Of a DNA stretch of 64,000 nucleotides, positions 62,397-64,000 are shown piece after piece. Within the stretch, counting starts at the first letter, position 1; each line of letters starts with the position of its first letter. Both the position numbers and the translations under genes were made by a program. Location: contig CAZBSD010000002.1 in assembly GCA_964494735.1 (NCBI GenBank), forward strand, positions 70,412-134,411. The letters run 5' to 3'. Below the pieces are notes generated by a model, which worked only from the letters and a program-made list of their open reading frames with translations, was not told the DNA's origin and searched no databases. The stretch is from PHAA01 sp964494735 (GTDB lineage: Bacteria; Bacillota; Syntrophomonadia; Syntrophomonadales; Syntrophomonadaceae).

Positions 62397-63155
62397 TTAT
62401 TTCACTTCTACCTTAACGGTATTCTTCATCCATTCGCCCAGCTTAGCTGCACATACGTCGGCATCATCTTCGATCTTGATCCCGGCTTGCTTGGCTGCCG
62501 GCAGAGCAAATTCAACGATATTGACTTTATTGGCAACAGCAACCGCGTCCTTGGTGGCAACTGGTTTCTTCTTGGCGGCCATAATACCCTTCATGGAAGG
62601 ATAACGGGGTTCATTCCAGCTTACTTGGCTGGAAATCACGGCAGGAATACTTACTTCGATTACGGAAGTTCCGCCATCGGCTTCACAGGTACAGGTAGCT
62701 TTTCCACCAGCGATTTCCACTGCAGTCATAACGTTTACATGGGGCAGGCCCAGGATTTCTGCAACACGGGTGGGAACCTGGGATGATCCATCGTCAGCAG
62801 CAACGTGGCCGGCTAAAACCACATCAGGATTCTCTTCCTTGATTGCTGCAGCCAGAGCGATAGCACGTGCATACTCGTCAGCGGCGGTGTCTTGTTTCAC
62901 TAAGATGCCTCTGTCAGCGCCCATCGCCAGAGCCGTACGGATGGCATCCATGGCCTTGTCGGAACCGGCACTGAGTACAACTACTTCAGTAGCGATACCT
63001 TTTTCTTTCAACTGGATTCCGCCCTCAACTGCTACCTCATCATAAGGATTGATGATTAGGTTAATACCAGCATCGGAGATTTTGCCGTCCTTCAAATCAA
63101 TCTTGGCTTCGGTGTCGAATGTTTGCTTAACACACACTAGAACCTTCAAGTCCAT
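62397..63155 (-). CDS. etfB: electron transfer flavoprotein beta subunit
   Basis: EtfB, of 252 residues, begins KVLVCVKQTFDTEAKI and has the family motif VAADDGSSQVPTRVAEILGLPHVN near residue 120 and AMGADRGILV near 83. Together with a DUF224 partner instead of a bifurcating Bcd complex, it probably belongs to the quinone-linked ETF group. It is the first gene of the operon, with a good promoter 115 bases upstream and AGGAGG before the ATG. Confidence 0.96.
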   Translation of the reverse strand: MDLKVLVCVKQTFDTEAKIDLKDGKISDAGINLIINPYDEVAVEGGIQLKEKGIATEVVVLSAGSDKAMDAIRTALAMGADRGILVKQDTAADEYARAIALAAAIKEENPDVVLAGHVAADDGSSQVPTRVAEILGLPHVNVMTAVEIAGGKATCTCEADGGTSVIEVSIPAVISSQVSWNEPRYPSMKGIMAAKKKPVATKDAVAVANKVNIVEFALPAAKQAGIKIEDDADVCAAKLGEWMKNTVKVEVK

Positions 63156-63269
63156 TCCTCCTTTTCAACTAATGCTTTCTACTATTCGATGTCAGACATT
63201 CTGGTTGACTGTAACCTACTTACCGATCACCCCCAAGACAGTTATATGTATGACTTTTTGCCTACGGCA

Positions 63270-63298
63270 AATTTACCGCCCCATATCGAACTAGTCAA
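63270..63298 (-). promoter_or_regulatory. promoter of the etfB operon
   Basis: On the minus strand TTGACT (63293-63298) and TAAATT (63270-63275) are 17 bases apart. Just downstream is a small TTTGCC/GGCAAA inverted repeat that overlaps the expected start of the message. No Rex-type operator was recognised. Confidence 0.7.
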
Positions 63299-63370
63299 AC
63301 CCAATTGTATATTTTCTATATTGAAGTCTAATTTCCTGCTTATATGGTCGTGAAGTAAAAATTTTTTGCT

Positions 63371-64000
63371 TTATAGAAGCCGATTAAAGCAAATATCTAT
63401 TGCTTCCAGGCTTTTGTCGATGTCCGCCTCAGTGTGTGCGGCAGATACGAAACATACTTCGAATTGGGAAGGCGGAAGGTATATCCCCGACTCCAGCATC
63501 TCTATGAAGTATTCCGCATATCTCCTGGTATCGCTCTGCAGCACTGTATCATAATCGTAAATCGGGGCCGCCGCAAAGAATAGCGAGTACATCGAACCGT
63601 ATTGGTTGATTGAACCCTCAATGTCGTAGGATTCCAATAGGTCTATTATCCCGCCGGTAAGACGGTTGGCCATCTCCCCCATACGAGGGTAAGGATTTTG
63701 TTCTTTCAAGAGACTCAAGGCTGCTGTTCCGGCCGCCATGGCGATGGGGTTGCCGGAGAGGGTGCCAGCCTGATACACATCGCCCTGTGGGGCGACCCTT
63801 TCCATTAACTCCTTTTTACCCCCGTAGGCGCCAACCGGTAAGCCACCGCCAATTATTTTCCCCAACGTTGTTAAATCAGGTTGTATGTCAAGCTGGGTCT
63901 GTACCCCTCCATAACAGACCCGAAAGCCGGTTATGATCTCATCAAAAATCAAAAGGCTTTTATACAATTTGGTGATGTCGCGCAATCCCTGCAGAAAGCC
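63371..64000 (-). CDS. hemL: glutamate-1-semialdehyde 2,1-aminomutase, 5' end missing
   Basis: HemL makes 5-aminolevulinate for tetrapyrrole synthesis. The frame is open from the window edge; 209 codons remain of about 430. The visible part contains LLIFDEIITGFRV, the PLP lysine in TTLGKIIGGGLPVGAYGG and YQAGTLSGNPIAMAAG, and ends with YLPPSQFEVCFVSAAHTE, specific for HemL. It points to the C5 pathway and to heme or corrinoid synthesis, in line with hemZ and the heme subunits here. Confidence 0.94.
   Translation of the reverse strand, partial: GFLQGLRDITKLYKSLLIFDEIITGFRVCYGGVQTQLDIQPDLTTLGKIIGGGLPVGAYGGKKELMERVAPQGDVYQAGTLSGNPIAMAAGTAALSLLKEQNPYPRMGEMANRLTGGIIDLLESYDIEGSINQYGSMYSLFFAAAPIYDYDTVLQSDTRRYAEYFIEMLESGIYLPPSQFEVCFVSAAHTEADIDKSLEAIDICFNRLL

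Noticed and set aside
63257..63275. Rex operator before etfB
   Set aside because: The inverted repeat TTTGCC/GGCAAA does not fit the TTGTGAA-N6-TTCACAA consensus.
1..64000. CRISPR array, prophage, insertion sequence, tRNA or rRNA genes
   Set aside because: No regularly spaced repeats, transposase, integrase or phage genes, and no tRNA or rRNA were recognised on either strand.

Overview
The window is a 64 kb piece of a spore-forming, diderm-free Firmicutes/Clostridia-type chromosome, most like the Syntrophomonadaceae (Syntrophomonas and relatives). The evidence for sporulation is a germination protease, two spore-DNA-binding SASP-type genes, a YlbJ homologue and a SpoVD-type PBP. The evidence for a syntrophic, fatty-acid-oxidising life is an etfB-etfA-membrane FeS oxidoreductase operon (butyryl-CoA electrons to menaquinone) together with a Tat-exported selenocysteine formate dehydrogenase with a cytochrome b subunit. 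The family assignment is inference from gene content and order; no rRNA is present to test it. A run of ten Ns (12379-12388) shows the sequence is a scaffold, and the flanks of that gap carry two diverged copies of the same hemZ 3' end, so the join itself deserves suspicion.

Layout. 1-6657 (minus): the division/cell-wall cluster mraZ-rsmH-ftsL-PBP-murE-murF, with murF cut by the window edge and three MraZ-box-like repeats upstream of mraZ. 7064-8807 (minus): a paaK-type CoA ligase with a double-ACT protein. 8929-9127 (minus): a 6S RNA gene with its own promoter and terminator, next to aspS. 9204-19661 (minus): aspS, hisS, hemZ, an MBL-fold hydrolase, rel and recJ. 19782-21386 (plus): a DUF896 protein, a structured intergenic element flanked by a repeated palindrome, and a P-loop protein of the PRK06851 type. 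21531-24768: divergent moeA and moeA-PBP fusion genes (molybdenum cofactor). 25163-30789 (plus): the formate dehydrogenase operon, in which an in-frame TGA followed by a SECIS hairpin encodes selenocysteine, ending with fdhE.

30998-34820 (minus): mtnP-mtnA-class II aldolase-deaminase, a set that fits salvage of methylthioadenosine and 5'-deoxyadenosine. 34842-43859 (minus): yceD-rpmF, then plsX-rnc-radical SAM-smc-ftsY. 44215-46467 (minus): pta-ackA. 46588-50925: ylbM/tmcAL, a patatin-like protein, ylbJ, a coiled-coil protein and rsmD. 51231-52865: gpr and SASP genes, including a 47-residue SASP-like gene and a 31-residue membrane peptide not found by usual length cut-offs. 52880-58960: recG, fakA/yloV, asp23/yloU, rpmB, hslO, coaD. 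59172-63155 (minus): etfB-etfA-FeS oxidoreductase. 63371-64000 (minus): 3' part of hemL.

How they work together: EtfAB plus the FeS oxidoreductase can deliver acyl-CoA electrons to the quinone pool; the cytochrome b of the formate dehydrogenase can exchange electrons with the same pool and make or use formate outside the cytoplasmic membrane. The moeA genes and fdhE supply cofactor and maturation for that enzyme. Pta-AckA would make ATP from acetyl-CoA. The mtn operon would clear 5'-deoxyadenosine made by radical SAM enzymes such as HemZ and the Elp3-like protein encoded here.
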